Origin: Salipiger marinus
Lineage (GTDB): Bacteria; Pseudomonadota; Alphaproteobacteria; Rhodobacterales; Rhodobacteraceae
Assembly (NCBI RefSeq): GCF_900100085.1
Contig: NZ_FNEJ01000024.1
Location: 1-64,000 of the forward strand
Length of the DNA stretch: 64,000 nucleotides
Direction: 5' to 3'
How positions within the stretch are numbered: the stretch's first letter is position 1; every line of letters starts with the position of its first letter. Below, piece by piece: positions 43,850 to 52,936 of this stretch. Made by a program: the position numbers and the translations under genes. Below the pieces are notes generated by a model that had not been told where the DNA came from, did no database searches, and saw nothing but the letters and a program-made list of their open reading frames with translations.

Positions 43850-45052
43850 TCAGGGGAAGGGCGCGGCGGCCAGACGTGCCGCCGCCGCCCGCCCCGCCCA
43901 AAGCCCGGTGGCAAGACAGCCGGTCAGCAGATAGCCCCCGGTGGGCGCCTCCCAGTCCAGCATCTCGCCCGCGCAGAACACCCCCGGCGCCGCGCGCAGC
44001 ATCAGCCCCGCATCCAGCGCGGCAAAGGCCACGCCCCCGGCGGTGGAAATCGCCTCGTCCATGGGGCGCAGCCCGGCATGCGGGACGGGAAGCGCCTTCA
44101 GCAGCCGCGCCAGCGCGCGCGGATCGCCGGGCAGGGGGCGCGCCACCTCGGCCAGCAGCGCCCGCACCGCAGGCGAAAGCCGCAGCACCCGGCGCAGATG
44201 GCTGGCGAGGCTCTGCTTGCCGCGCGGCCGCGCCAGCCGGTCGGCCAGCACGTCTTCCGCCAGATCGGGGCAGAGATCGACCTGCAGCGCCGCCCCCGTC
44301 CGCAGCGCGGGCGACAGCGGATAAAGCCCGCCCCCCTCCAGCCCGCGCGCGGAAATCACCGCCTCGCCGCGCGACGTAAGCCCGCCCGCGTGAAAGGCCA
44401 CGGCTTTCAGCGGCGCGCCAAAATGAGCCGCCATATGCTCCGACCACGGCACGCAGAGCCCGGCATTGGCGGGCGAAAACGGCGTCACGGCGATGCCGCG
44501 CGCCGCCAGAAGGCCTGCCCAAAGGCCGTCCGACCCCAGCCTTGCCCAGCTCGCCCCGCCCATGGCCAGCACCGTGACCTCTGGCCGGAGCCGCACCGCG
44601 CCGCGGGGCGTGTCAAACCACATGCCCTCGTCCCAGCCGGTCCAGCGCCAGCGCGTCCGGATCTCCAGCCCCGAAGCCCTCAGCCGCCCCAGCCAGCCGC
44701 GCAGCAGCGGCGAGGCTTTCATCGCCACCGGAAACACCCGCCCGGTGCTGCCGGTGAAGAGCGGCTGTCCCAGATCCTCGGCCCAAGCGCTGACCGCCTC
44801 GGGGGGCAGGGCCGCGAGCATCGGGCGCAGGCTGTCCGCGGCCGCGCCATAGGCGGCGCAGAAGCTGTCAAAACCTTCCGCCTTGGTCAGGTTCAGCCCC
44901 GACTTGCCCGCCATCAGCAGCTTGCGCCCGAGGGACGGCTTGGCCTCGGCCAGCACGACGGCATGGCCCGCCGCCAGCAGCGCCTCGGCGGCCATCAGCC
45001 CCGCCGGGCCGCCGCCGATCACCAGCGCGCCCTTGATCCGTTCCGTTTCCAT
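43850..45052 (-). CDS. TIGR03862-type FAD-dependent flavoprotein (HI0933/BaiN-like)
   Basis: A 400-residue NAD(P)/FAD-binding protein. The ATG at 45052 gives METERIKGALVIGGGPAGLM, with the dinucleotide-binding GGGPAG motif. A second signature, MAGKSGLNLTKAEG, and the C-terminal PGVFCAGEMLDWEAPTGGYL belong to the HI0933 family of putative reductases or dehydrogenases. The physiological substrate is unknown. A longer open frame upstream lacks homology and overlaps the HNH and ybgC genes on the other strand, so it was not used. The gene is convergent with the transaminase gene (13-nt gap) and divergent from the HNH gene. Confidence 0.87.
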   Translation of the reverse strand: METERIKGALVIGGGPAGLMAAEALLAAGHAVVLAEAKPSLGRKLLMAGKSGLNLTKAEGFDSFCAAYGAAADSLRPMLAALPPEAVSAWAEDLGQPLFTGSTGRVFPVAMKASPLLRGWLGRLRASGLEIRTRWRWTGWDEGMWFDTPRGAVRLRPEVTVLAMGGASWARLGSDGLWAGLLAARGIAVTPFSPANAGLCVPWSEHMAAHFGAPLKAVAFHAGGLTSRGEAVISARGLEGGGLYPLSPALRTGAALQVDLCPDLAEDVLADRLARPRGKQSLASHLRRVLRLSPAVRALLAEVARPLPGDPRALARLLKALPVPHAGLRPMDEAISTAGGVAFAALDAGLMLRAAPGVFCAGEMLDWEAPTGGYLLTGCLATGLWAGRAAAARLAAAPFP

Positions 45053-45097
45053 GCCAGACTTCTGCCGAACCGCGCGCTCCCCCACAAGAGGCTCCGC

Positions 45098-45394
45098 ATG
45101 GCCGACCCGATCTGCCCGCTCTGCCTGCGTCCGATCCCGCCCGAGGCGAAGCAGAGCCTGCATCACCTGATCCCGCGCCTGAAGGGCGGCAAGGGCGGCC
45201 CCGTGGTGCGCCTGCACCAGATCTGCCACAACGAGATCCACGCGCGCTTCACCGAGGCGGAACTGGCGCGGCAGTTCAGCACGCCAGAGGCGCTGCGCGC
45301 CGATCCGCGCCTGACGGGGTTTCTGGACTGGGTGGCGAAGCGCCCGCCCACATTTCACGCCCGCAGCGCCGGCAAGGGGCGGCGGCGGCGCTGA
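45098..45394 (+). CDS. Small HNH-type protein
   Basis: A 98-residue protein. The pattern CPLCLRPI, then SLHHLIPRLKGGKGGPVV, then LHQICHNEIH contains a Cys pair and the HH...N...H positions of an HNH nuclease fold with a structural zinc. The C-terminus is basic (GKGRRRR) and could bind nucleic acid. It could be a housekeeping or DNA-repair nuclease; no restriction or phage genes are nearby. It starts 45 nt from the divergent flavoprotein gene. Confidence 0.75.
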   Translation: MADPICPLCLRPIPPEAKQSLHHLIPRLKGGKGGPVVRLHQICHNEIHARFTEAELARQFSTPEALRADPRLTGFLDWVAKRPPTFHARSAGKGRRRR

Positions 45395-45451
45395 CTTGTC
45401 CCTGTCATCCGCCGCGCCTACCCTGTCGCAAAACCGGAGAAGGGCAGCGCC

Positions 45452-45838
45452 ATGGTTCACGACTTTCCCGTGCGGGTCTATTACGAGGACACCGACATGG
45501 CGGGCATCGTCTATCACGCCAACTACCTCAAATACATCGAACGCGCCCGGTCGGACTGGGTGCGCGGTCTGGGCATCGACCAGCGCGCGCTGCGCGAGGC
45601 GGGGCTGGTCTTTGTCGTCCGCCGGATCGAATCCGATTACCTCGCGCCCGCGCGCTTTGACGACGAACTGCAGGTGCGGACCACGATCCGCAGCATCACC
45701 GGCGCGCGGCTGGGGCTGCATCAGGAGGTGACGCGGGCGGGCAAGGCGCTGTTTCAGGCCGAGGTCACGCTGGTCTGCGTCACGCTGGACGGTCATCCCG
45801 CCCGGCTGCCCGCGCAGATCCGCGGCCTGCTGCACTGA
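45452..45838 (+). CDS. ybgC: YbgC acyl-CoA thioesterase
   Basis: A 128-residue hotdog-fold thioesterase. The signature VYYEDTDMAGIVYHANYLKY contains the catalytic Asp and the conserved His. It hydrolyses acyl-CoA near the inner membrane and is the first gene of the tol-pal locus in most proteobacteria. Here a 253-nt gap with a hairpin repeat separates it from tolQ, so it may be transcribed separately. Confidence 0.93.
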   Translation: MVHDFPVRVYYEDTDMAGIVYHANYLKYIERARSDWVRGLGIDQRALREAGLVFVVRRIESDYLAPARFDDELQVRTTIRSITGARLGLHQEVTRAGKALFQAEVTLVCVTLDGHPARLPAQIRGLLH

Positions 45839-45848
45839 TCCCCCGCCT

Positions 45849-45910
45849 CTTCTGACCGCAAATATCCCGGGGGGAGGGGGCGCCCGCGCCCCCGGGGGGC
45901 AGCGCCCCCC
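45849..45910. repeat. Dispersed hairpin repeat, copy B
   Basis: CTTCTGACC, then AAATATCCCGGGGGGAG (from 45849), are followed by two perfect hairpins: GGGGGCGC-CC-GCGCCCCC (45876-45893) and GGGGGGC-AGC-GCCCCCC (45894-45910). It lies in the 253-nt gap between ybgC and tolQ and could terminate ybgC transcription. The rest of the gap (45911-46091) holds a GC-rich stretch, then an AT-richer 100 nt that probably contains the tolQ promoter. Confidence 0.75.
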
Positions 45911-46091
45911 TCTCCCTGTCCTCCGCCGCTGCGATGCCGGGGCAGGGCACCGGCGGGTTCTTGCAAATCCTGCCGCTGCGGCGGCGCGATGACGCCAATG
46001 TGTTGGTGTTCACCCTGCAAATCAGGTAAAGCCCCTGTAATCAGAGCCTCGGCACAGAGGCCATTTCATGCCCATGAGGAAGAGCAGGCTT

Positions 46092-46787
46092 ATGGACGCA
46101 CAAACCCTTGCGGTCGCGCAGGAGATCGACCTCTCCATGTGGGCCTTGTTTGCCCGCGCGACCCTGACCGTCAAACTGGTGATGGTCCTTCTTCTGGTCG
46201 CTTCGGTCTGGGCCTGGGCGATCATCCTTGAAAAGGCGGTGACCTATCGCCGTGCCCGGCGCGAAGCGGTGATCTTTGACCGCGCCTTCTGGTCGGGCGA
46301 GCCGCTGGACGAGCTGTTCGACGGCATCGGGCCGCAGCCGAAGGGCCGCGCGCAGCGCATCTTTGCCGCAGGCATGACCGAATGGCGCCGCTCGCATCGC
46401 GACGATGGCGGGCTGATCGCGGGCGCCCATGCCCGGATCGACAGATCCATGGACGTGGCCATCCAGAAAGAGGCGGAAGTGCTGCAGAAGGGCCTGCCGG
46501 TGCTGGCCACCGTCGGCTCCACCGCGCCGTTTGTGGGCCTGTTCGGCACGGTCTGGGGGATCATGCACGCCTTCGTGGAAATCGCCAACCAGCAGGACAC
46601 CTCGCTGGTGGTCGTGGCCCCCGGCATCGCCGAGGCGCTGTTCGCCACCGCGCTGGGTCTGGTCGCGGCCATCCCGGCGGTGATCTTCTACAACAAGCTC
46701 TCGGGCGATTCCGACCGGATCATCGCGGGCTACGAGGCTTTTGCCGACGAGTTTTCCACCATCCTGTCGCGCCAGCTGGACGCCTGA
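46092..46787 (+). CDS. tolQ: Tol-Pal system inner-membrane proton-channel subunit TolQ
   Basis: A 231-residue inner-membrane protein with three transmembrane segments (residues about 18-40, 130-155 and 170-195), forming the proton channel with TolR that energises TolA. The family motifs GSTAPFVGLFGTVWGIMHAF and GIAEALFATALGLVAAIPAV are present. The ATG at 46092 gives the usual TolQ N-terminus; an ATG at 46068 with AGAGG upstream would add eight residues. It starts the tolQRAB-pal-cpoB series. Confidence 0.95.
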   Translation: MDAQTLAVAQEIDLSMWALFARATLTVKLVMVLLLVASVWAWAIILEKAVTYRRARREAVIFDRAFWSGEPLDELFDGIGPQPKGRAQRIFAAGMTEWRRSHRDDGGLIAGAHARIDRSMDVAIQKEAEVLQKGLPVLATVGSTAPFVGLFGTVWGIMHAFVEIANQQDTSLVVVAPGIAEALFATALGLVAAIPAVIFYNKLSGDSDRIIAGYEAFADEFSTILSRQLDA

Positions 46788-46790
46788 GCC

Positions 46791-47273
46791 ATGGGTGGGG
46801 GCGTGATGAAATCGGGCGGAGGCGGCGGTCGCAGACGGCGGCGCCGGGGTGGCGGCGGGGCGCAGCCCATGGCCGAAATCAACGTGACGCCCATGGTCGA
46901 CGTGATGCTGGTGCTGCTCATCATCTTCATGGTGGCGGCCCCGCTTCTGACCGTGGGGGTGCCGGTGGAACTGCCCAAGACCGCCGCGGCAGCCCTGCCG
47001 CAGGACACCGAAGAGCCGCTGACCGTGACCATCACCGCCGAGGGTCTGGTGCAGATCCAGACCACCGACGTGCCGATGGACGAGCTGACCAACCGTCTGC
47101 GTGCCATTGCCACCGAACGCGCCGACGACCGCATCTTCCTGCGGGCCGACGGGGCGGTGCCCTATCAGACGGTGGCGCAGGTGATGGGTGCGCTCAACCG
47201 GGGCGGCTTTTCCTCCATCGGTCTGGTGACCGATACCGGCGGTCCGACGTTTGACGGACCGGCGGGCAACTGA
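46791..47273 (+). CDS. tolR: Tol-Pal system protein TolR
   Basis: A 160-residue ExbD/TolR-type protein. A Gly/Arg-rich cytoplasmic tail (GGGGGRRRRRRGGGGAQP) precedes AEINVTPMVDVMLVLLIIFM, with the proton-relay Asp in the single transmembrane helix, followed by a periplasmic domain. An internal ATG at 46806 could also serve as start. It is 3 nt from tolQ. Together with TolQ it converts the proton gradient into movement of TolA. Confidence 0.94.
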   Translation: MGGGVMKSGGGGGRRRRRRGGGGAQPMAEINVTPMVDVMLVLLIIFMVAAPLLTVGVPVELPKTAAAALPQDTEEPLTVTITAEGLVQIQTTDVPMDELTNRLRAIATERADDRIFLRADGAVPYQTVAQVMGALNRGGFSSIGLVTDTGGPTFDGPAGN

Positions 47274-47282
47274 GGGACCGAG

Positions 47283-48530
47283 GTGCGTAAAAGCCTCTAT
47301 ATCTCCGGCGGGGTGCATGCCCTGCTGATCCTCTGGGCCGTTCTGGGCCCTGTCTTCCGGCGCGAGCCGCCGGAGGTCGAGATGTCGTCGGTCACGGTGT
47401 TCTCCGAAGAAGAGTTCGCGGCGCTGTCCCAGCCCGCGCAGTCGCCCGACGCAAGCCAGGAGGTGGAGGCACCGCCCGCCCCGGAACCGAGCCCCGAGCC
47501 CGAACCGAGCCCGGCCCCCGCGCCGGAGCCGGAACCCGCCCCCGTGCCCGAACCGCCCGCCCCTGCGCCGGAACCCGCGCCGGAACCCGAGCCGCAGCCG
47601 CAGCCGGTGGCGCCGCCGCCCCCCGTCACCCCGCCCGACACCGCCGAGCCCGAGGCGCCGCCCACCCCCGAGGTGGCCGCGCCGCCGCCGCCCGTTCTGG
47701 CCCCCACCACCGCACCGCGCCCCGTGCCGCGGCCCGCGCCGCGCGTGGCCCCCGAACCGGTGGCGCCGCCCGAACCCGACGCCACCGTGGCCGAAGAGGT
47801 GCAGCAGGCCGCCGAACCCGCGACCGAAGCCCCCGATGTGGTGGAAGAAGAGCCGCAGGAGGCCACCGCCCCCGAGGAGGCCGCGCCCGAAATCGTGACC
47901 GAGGCCGAAGAGCCTGCGGCGGCGGAAACCCCGACCCCGCCCGCGCCTGCCACGCTGGCGCCGGACCAGTCGCGCCGTCCGCTGAGCCGCCCCACCAATC
48001 TGGCGCAGCGCCCGGCGCCCGCGCCGGAGACGCCCGCAGAAGCCGAACCGGCGGAACCCGAGGCGCCCGCGCAGACCGCGACCCGCCCCGCCGAACCCGA
48101 ACCGCCCGCGACCCCCGCCGAGCCGGAAAGCGATGCCGTGGCCGATGCCATCGCACAGGCGCTGGCGGCAGGTGGCGGGGGCGGTGCGCCGCAGACCGGC
48201 CCGGTCGGCCCGCCGCTGACCGAGGGCGAGCGCGACTCGCTGCGGGTCGCGGTGCAGCGCTGCTGGGTGGTGGATGTGGGCAGTCAGGCCGCCAACACCA
48301 CGGTGACCGTCGCCATGGACATGGAACGGGATGGCCGCGTCGTCTCCTCCAGCCTGCGGATGATCGGGTCGAGCGGCGGCGATGCCGCCTCGGCGGAAAC
48401 CGCGTTTCAGGCGGCACGACGGGCCATCCTGCGCTGTCAGGAAACGGGCTATTCGCTGCCCCCCGACAAGTACGAGCAGTGGAAGACCATCGAGATGACC
48501 TTCAACCCCGAGCAGATGAGACTGCGATGA
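47283..48530 (+). CDS. tolA: Tol-Pal system protein TolA
   Basis: A 415-residue inner-membrane-anchored protein, GTG start, which spans the periplasm and touches Pal/TolB. An N-terminal transmembrane helix ([18 protein letters not shown]) is followed by a low-complexity Pro/Ala/Glu region with PEPEP-like repeats (about residues 60-300), which replaces the long Ala/Lys-rich helix of enterobacterial TolA. A folded C-terminal domain follows ([20 protein letters not shown] to the end). Codon-level repetitiveness explains the G/C-rich antisense reading. Length is usual for alphaproteobacteria. Confidence 0.92.
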   Translation: MRKSLYISGGVHALLILWAVLGPVFRREPPEVEMSSVTVFSEEEFAALSQPAQSPDASQEVEAPPAPEPSPEPEPSPAPAPEPEPAPVPEPPAPAPEPAPEPEPQPQPVAPPPPVTPPDTAEPEAPPTPEVAAPPPPVLAPTTAPRPVPRPAPRVAPEPVAPPEPDATVAEEVQQAAEPATEAPDVVEEEPQEATAPEEAAPEIVTEAEEPAAAETPTPPAPATLAPDQSRRPLSRPTNLAQRPAPAPETPAEAEPAEPEAPAQTATRPAEPEPPATPAEPESDAVADAIAQALAAGGGGGAPQTGPVGPPLTEGERDSLRVAVQRCWVVDVGSQAANTTVTVAMDMERDGRVVSSSLRMIGSSGGDAASAETAFQAARRAILRCQETGYSLPPDKYEQWKTIEMTFNPEQMRLR

Positions 48531-48663
48531 CCGTTCACCGGCCAGGACACACCGGCAAGGAATTGCACAGCCCGCGCTCTGCGGCGCTTTGTCCCGGCTT
48601 GCGCGCGGCGCTATGGTGGCGCAAAGGCACAGACGCGCCGGGCTCCGCCCCGGCAAGGAGAGC

Positions 48664-49992
48664 ATGACCATGAAACAGATTCTGGCCCTGATCCTCGCGC
48701 TTGGCGCGCTGGCTGCCGCCCCGGCTCCGGTCGCGGCGCAGGGTGGCCCGCTGCGCATCGAGATCACCGAAGGCGTGGTGGAACCGCTGCCCTATGCGGT
48801 GCCCGATTTTGTCGCCGAAACCGGCGAGGCCGGGCAATATGCCCAGCAGATCAGCCGCGTCGTAGCCGATGACCTGACCGGCACCGGCCTGTTCCGCGAA
48901 ATCCCGCGCGACGCCCATATCAGCCGCGTGTCCAATTTCCAGAGCCCGGTGCAGTTCGCCGACTGGAAGGCGATCAACGCGCAGGCGCTGATCACCGGCG
49001 CCGTGACCACCGAAGGCGGGCGGATCACCGTGAAATTCCGCGTCTGGGACGTGTTCGCGGGCACCGAGCTGGGGCAGGGGATGCAGTTCTCCTCCACCCC
49101 GGACGGCTGGCGGCGCCTGTCGCACAAGGTGGCGGATCAGGTCTATTCCCGCATCACCGGCGAAGATGGCTATTTCGACAGCCGCGTGGTCTTCGTGTCG
49201 GAAACCGGTCCCAAGGACAACCGCGCCAAGCGGCTGGGCCTGATGGATTACGACGGCGCCAACCTGCAGTTCCTCACTGGGTCGCAGTCGCTGGTGCTGG
49301 CGCCGCGCTTTTCGCCCGATGGCAGCCGCGTGCTTTACACCAGCTATGAAACCGGCGAGCCGCGCATCCATGTGCTGGACGTGGGCTCGGTGCAAAGCCG
49401 CATCCTGCCCACGCAGGACGGCGTCATGAGCTTCGCGCCGCGCTTTTCGCCCAACGGGCAGCAGCTGCTCTATTCCATGACCCGCGGCTCCAACACCGAC
49501 ATCTATTCCATGGACATCGCCAGCGGCAGCACCCGGCAGCTGACCACCGCGCCGTCGATCGAAACCGGCGCCAGCTTCTCGCCCGATGGCAGCCGCATCG
49601 TGTTTGAAAGCGACCGCTCCGGCAGCCAGCAGCTTTACGTCATGCCGGTGAATGGCGGCGAACCCACCCGGATCAGCTTTGGCGCGGGCCGTTATGGCAC
49701 GCCGGTCTGGTCGCCGCGCGGCGATCTGATCGCCTTCACCAAGCAGAATGCCGGGCGGTTCCACATCGGCGTGATGCGCACCGACGGCTCCGAAGAGCGG
49801 CTGCTGACGGCATCGTTCCTTGACGAGGGTCCGACATGGGCGCCCAATGGCCGGGTGCTGATGTTCGCCCGCGAAACCCAAGGCGCCTCCGGTGTCTCCG
49901 CGCTTTATACGGTGGACATCTCGGGGCGGAACCTGAAGCGGGTGCGCACCCCCGATGGCGCCTCGGATCCCAGCTGGGGCCCGCTGCAATGA
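48664..49992 (+). CDS. tolB: Tol-Pal system beta-propeller protein TolB
   Basis: A 442-residue periplasmic protein with a signal peptide ([20 protein letters not shown], cleavage after PVAAQ). It has an N-terminal alpha/beta domain (residues about 30-170) and a six-bladed propeller with repeated [21 protein letters not shown] and [15 protein letters not shown] blades. It binds Pal and is released through TolA action. The AAGGAG ribosome-binding site precedes the ATG at 48664 by 5 nt. The 133-nt gap after tolA could hold a secondary promoter. Confidence 0.95.
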   Translation: MTMKQILALILALGALAAAPAPVAAQGGPLRIEITEGVVEPLPYAVPDFVAETGEAGQYAQQISRVVADDLTGTGLFREIPRDAHISRVSNFQSPVQFADWKAINAQALITGAVTTEGGRITVKFRVWDVFAGTELGQGMQFSSTPDGWRRLSHKVADQVYSRITGEDGYFDSRVVFVSETGPKDNRAKRLGLMDYDGANLQFLTGSQSLVLAPRFSPDGSRVLYTSYETGEPRIHVLDVGSVQSRILPTQDGVMSFAPRFSPNGQQLLYSMTRGSNTDIYSMDIASGSTRQLTTAPSIETGASFSPDGSRIVFESDRSGSQQLYVMPVNGGEPTRISFGAGRYGTPVWSPRGDLIAFTKQNAGRFHIGVMRTDGSEERLLTASFLDEGPTWAPNGRVLMFARETQGASGVSALYTVDISGRNLKRVRTPDGASDPSWGPLQ

Positions 49993-50095
49993 TCCGCGCC
50001 GGGGTCGCGCGCCACGTCGCGCAGGCCCTAGACATTCCCATACCGCCGCGGCTGTGATAGCCTTGCGGCACTCCCACGAGCAGGACAGTCCACCG

Positions 50096-50641
50096 ATGAA
50101 ACACATTACCAAGGCCATCATGCTGGTCGCCGTGCTGGGCACTGCGGCCTGCACCAATCCCAACCGCTTCGGGGACGACGCCTATGGCGCGGGTGCGGGC
50201 GCCGGTGCGGGCGGCTATGGCGCCGGGTCCGGCGTCGACAGCGGCGTGCTGCCCGGGTCTGCCGGGGATCCCACCTCGCCCGCCTATTTCAGTCAGGCGA
50301 TCGGGGACCGGATCTTCTTTGCCGTCGACCAGTCCACCCTGTCCCCCGAAGCCCGCGCCACGCTTGACTCGCAGGCGCAGTGGCTGATGACCAACAACGA
50401 TTACCTTGCCGTGATCGAAGGCCATGCCGACGAACAGGGCACCCGCGAATACAACATCGCCCTGGGTGCGCGCCGCGCCAATGCGGTGATGGAATACCTG
50501 ACCTCGCGCGGGGTGGCGGCCAGCCGCCTGAAATTCGTCTCCTACGGCAAGGAGCGCCCGGTGGAGATCTGCTCCGAAGAGGCGTGCTATTCCAAGAACC
50601 GCCGCGCGGTCACGGTCATCTCCATGGGCCTGACGGGCTGA
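50096..50641 (+). CDS. pal: Peptidoglycan-associated lipoprotein Pal
   Basis: A 181-residue outer-membrane lipoprotein. The signal ends in VAVLGTAAC with lipidated Cys21. A Gly/Ala-rich linker (AYGAGAGAGAGGYGAG) leads to the OmpA-type C-terminal domain (FFAVDQSTLSPEARATLD, EGHADEQGTREYNIALGARR), which binds peptidoglycan. It completes the trans-envelope Tol-Pal complex used in cell division. A 103-nt gap after tolB may hold its own promoter (TAGACA near 50029 with TGTGAT 18 nt on), but this is weak. Confidence 0.95.
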   Translation: MKHITKAIMLVAVLGTAACTNPNRFGDDAYGAGAGAGAGGYGAGSGVDSGVLPGSAGDPTSPAYFSQAIGDRIFFAVDQSTLSPEARATLDSQAQWLMTNNDYLAVIEGHADEQGTREYNIALGARRANAVMEYLTSRGVAASRLKFVSYGKERPVEICSEEACYSKNRRAVTVISMGLTG

Positions 50642-50651
50642 GGCGATCAGG

Positions 50652-51485
50652 ATGCGGCGGCTCTGCATTGCCCTTTGTCTGGGTGTGACCGCAAGCGCGG
50701 CCGCCGCCCAGAATTCCGGAAGCCTGGCGGATATCCGTCAGGATCTTTCGGCGCTGACTTCTGAAATCCAGAAGCTTCGGCAGGAATCCAGCACCACCGG
50801 CGGCACGTCGGTGGTGGTCAGCGGCGACATGCTGGACCGGATCAACACCATCGAGGCGGAACTGGCCCGCGTCACCAACCGCACCGAAGAACTGGGCCAC
50901 CGCATCGACCGCGTGGTGCAGGACGGGACCAACCGGATCGGCGATCTGGAATTCCGCCTCTGCGAGGTGGAGCCGGGCTGCGATCTGGGCAGCGTCGGCC
51001 AGACCACCCCGCTGGGCGGTCAGGCCCCCGCCACCTCTGCAGCGCCCGCTCCGGCGCCTGCCCCTTCCACAGAACCGCTGCCGTCGGGCGGTGCCGAACT
51101 TGCAGTCGGCGAACAGACGGACTTCCGGCGGGCGCAGGAGGCGCTCGCCAGCGGTGACTTTCGCGGCGCCGCTACGCAGTTTGCGGCCTTTCGCCAGACC
51201 TACCCAGGATCTCCGCTAGAACCGGCGGCGTTTCTGGGCGAGGGGCGGGCGCTGGAAGGCGGCGGCGACGTGCGGGAAGCCGCGCGCCGCTATCTGGACG
51301 CCTATGCGAACTATCCCGAAAGCGAACCCGCACCGGAGGCGCTGTGGCGGCTTGGCGCGGCGCTTGGCACGCTGGGCAGCACCAACGAGGCCTGCGTGAC
51401 GCTGGGCGAGGTGGGCACGCGCTATCCGGGCAGTGCCGCCGCCACCGAGGCGCAGGCCGCGCGGGGGCGTCTTTCCTGCCCGTGA
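50652..51485 (+). CDS. cpoB: Tol-Pal associated periplasmic protein CpoB (YbgF)
   Basis: A 277-residue periplasmic protein with a signal peptide (LCIALCLGVTASAAAA). It has an N-terminal coiled-coil (residues about 25-100, SLADIRQDLSALTSEIQKLR) that trimerises, a Pro/Ala linker and C-terminal TPR repeats (about residues 150-275). It coordinates outer-membrane constriction with PBP1B activity in E. coli. It begins 10 nt after pal and overlaps the tilS start (GTGA). Confidence 0.92.
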   Translation: MRRLCIALCLGVTASAAAAQNSGSLADIRQDLSALTSEIQKLRQESSTTGGTSVVVSGDMLDRINTIEAELARVTNRTEELGHRIDRVVQDGTNRIGDLEFRLCEVEPGCDLGSVGQTTPLGGQAPATSAAPAPAPAPSTEPLPSGGAELAVGEQTDFRRAQEALASGDFRGAATQFAAFRQTYPGSPLEPAAFLGEGRALEGGGDVREAARRYLDAYANYPESEPAPEALWRLGAALGTLGSTNEACVTLGEVGTRYPGSAAATEAQAARGRLSCP

Positions 51486-52846
51486 CCGGCAGTCTTGACC
51501 AGCGCTTCGCCGAGGCCATCGGCGCGGCGCTGGGACCGGATTTCCCCACCGACATCGCGCTTGCCGTCTCTGGCGGCGGCGATTCCATGGCCATGCTGAC
51601 GCTGGCGCATAACTGGACGCGGGTCTGGGGGCTGCGGCTGTGGGTGGTCACCGTGGATCACGGCCTGCGCCCCGAAGCCGCGACCGAGGCCGCGATGGTG
51701 GCGGAAGAGTGCGCGGCGCTGGGGCATCCCCATGCCGTGCTGCGCTGGCACTGGGACGGGCAGGGCAACCTGATGGACGCGGCGCGGCGGGCGCGGCTTG
51801 ATCTCATCAACCGCTGGCGGGGCGGGATTTCCCATGTGCTGATGGCCCATACCGCCGATGACCTCGCCGAAACCTTCCTGATGCGGCTGGCGCGCGGCGC
51901 GGGGGGCGAAGGGCTGTCCGCCATGGCGCCGCTGCGGCGGGTGCGCCTGCCCGGTCCGGTCCTGCCTTTGCCTGCCGCCGATGTCACCGGCGCCTGCCCG
52001 CCGCAGCCTGCCACGCGGGCCGCAGAGTTTTTCGTCCTCCGCCCCTGTCTGGACATGCGCCGCGCCGAGCTGCGCCATTACCTGCGCACGCTGCACGGGC
52101 GCTGGGTGGAGGATCCGTCCAATGACGATCCCACCTATGACCGGGTGCGGATGCGCCATCTGCTGACCACGCTGGCGCCGCAGGGGCTGGGGCCGGACAT
52201 TCTGGCCGAGGCCGCCCGCCGTCAGGCCCGCGCGGCAGAGGCGCTGCGGGCGCGTGCCGCACAGGTCTGGGAGGCGCTTCGCCCGCCTGCCGCCGGTGCG
52301 CGGGCGCGGGAAGGAGAGATCCTGTTCGACCGCGCGGGGTTTCAGGATGTGGAGAGGGACACGCAACTGCGGCTTCTCGCCGCCGCGCTTCGCTTCGTCG
52401 CAGGGGCGGCCTATCCGCCGCGCGAAGCCCCGCTGGAGGCGCTGCTGGACCGGTTGCTGGGCGGCGGCGGCGGCACCCTGCATGGCTGCGAGGCGCGCTG
52501 CGACCGGGACCGCCTTGTGGTGTTCCGCGAACTGGCTGCGGTCGAGGGGCCGGTGAGCCTTGGCGACGCGCCGGTGCTGTGGGACGGGCGCTGGCAGGTG
52601 TTCCGGCCTGATCTCAAGGGCTTGACCCTGCGCGCGCTGGGGGAGGAGGGCTGGCGCCAGCGCCCCCCCGGGCAGGAGCCGCAGCGCCCCCATGCCAGCG
52701 CCCGGTCCTGCCCTGCGGTGTTCGATGGCGACCGGCTGGTGGCCTGCGACGTGTTCGGCCCCGATGCAGGTGCCGCCCCGCTGGCGCAGTTCTGCCCGTT
52801 CGGGCGCCAGATGCCCAGCTTTCGGTCATTCCTGCTTTCGCGGTGA
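51482..52846 (+). CDS. tilS: tRNA(Ile)-lysidine synthetase
   Basis: A 454-residue cytoplasmic N-type ATP pyrophosphatase that puts lysidine on C34 of tRNA-Ile(CAU). The PP-loop is LAVSGGGDSMAML near the N-terminus, and MAHTADDLAETFLMRLARG and GLSAMAPLRRVRL follow, as in the family. The GTG start overlaps the cpoB stop. The C-terminal domain is shorter than in E. coli and of low conservation, which is usual for this order. The tol-pal-tilS-ftsH order is widely conserved in alphaproteobacteria. Confidence 0.94.
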   Translation: MTGSLDQRFAEAIGAALGPDFPTDIALAVSGGGDSMAMLTLAHNWTRVWGLRLWVVTVDHGLRPEAATEAAMVAEECAALGHPHAVLRWHWDGQGNLMDAARRARLDLINRWRGGISHVLMAHTADDLAETFLMRLARGAGGEGLSAMAPLRRVRLPGPVLPLPAADVTGACPPQPATRAAEFFVLRPCLDMRRAELRHYLRTLHGRWVEDPSNDDPTYDRVRMRHLLTTLAPQGLGPDILAEAARRQARAAEALRARAAQVWEALRPPAAGARAREGEILFDRAGFQDVERDTQLRLLAAALRFVAGAAYPPREAPLEALLDRLLGGGGGTLHGCEARCDRDRLVVFRELAAVEGPVSLGDAPVLWDGRWQVFRPDLKGLTLRALGEEGWRQRPPGQEPQRPHASARSCPAVFDGDRLVACDVFGPDAGAAPLAQFCPFGRQMPSFRSFLLSR

Positions 52847-52852
52847 ATCGCA

Positions 52853-52880
52853 TTGAACCGCCGCGCCCGATCCTTATGTT
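52853..52880 (+). promoter_or_regulatory. Probable ftsH promoter
   Basis: TTGAAC (52853-52858) and TATGTT (52875-52880) are spaced by 16 nt in the 90-nt gap before ftsH. ATGTTAGG occurs twice, at 52876-52883 and 52920-52927; the second merges with the AGGAGG ribosome-binding site. Heat-shock sigma control is known for ftsH in other bacteria but cannot be distinguished here. Confidence 0.45.
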
Positions 52881-52936
52881 AGGCGGAGCGCGCCCGCACA
52901 CCGGACGCGCCACATCCGCATGTTAGGAGGCCGTCC

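Noticed and set aside
45053-45835. Longer start for the TIGR03862 flavoprotein
   Set aside because: The upstream extension has no family signal and overlaps the HNH and ybgC genes on the other strand; the FAD-binding motif begins right after the ATG at 45052.
46041-48767. A 908-codon Gly/Arg-rich open frame antisense to tolQRA
   Set aside because: Its low complexity comes from the Pro/Ala/Glu codons of TolA; no ribosome-binding site or family match.
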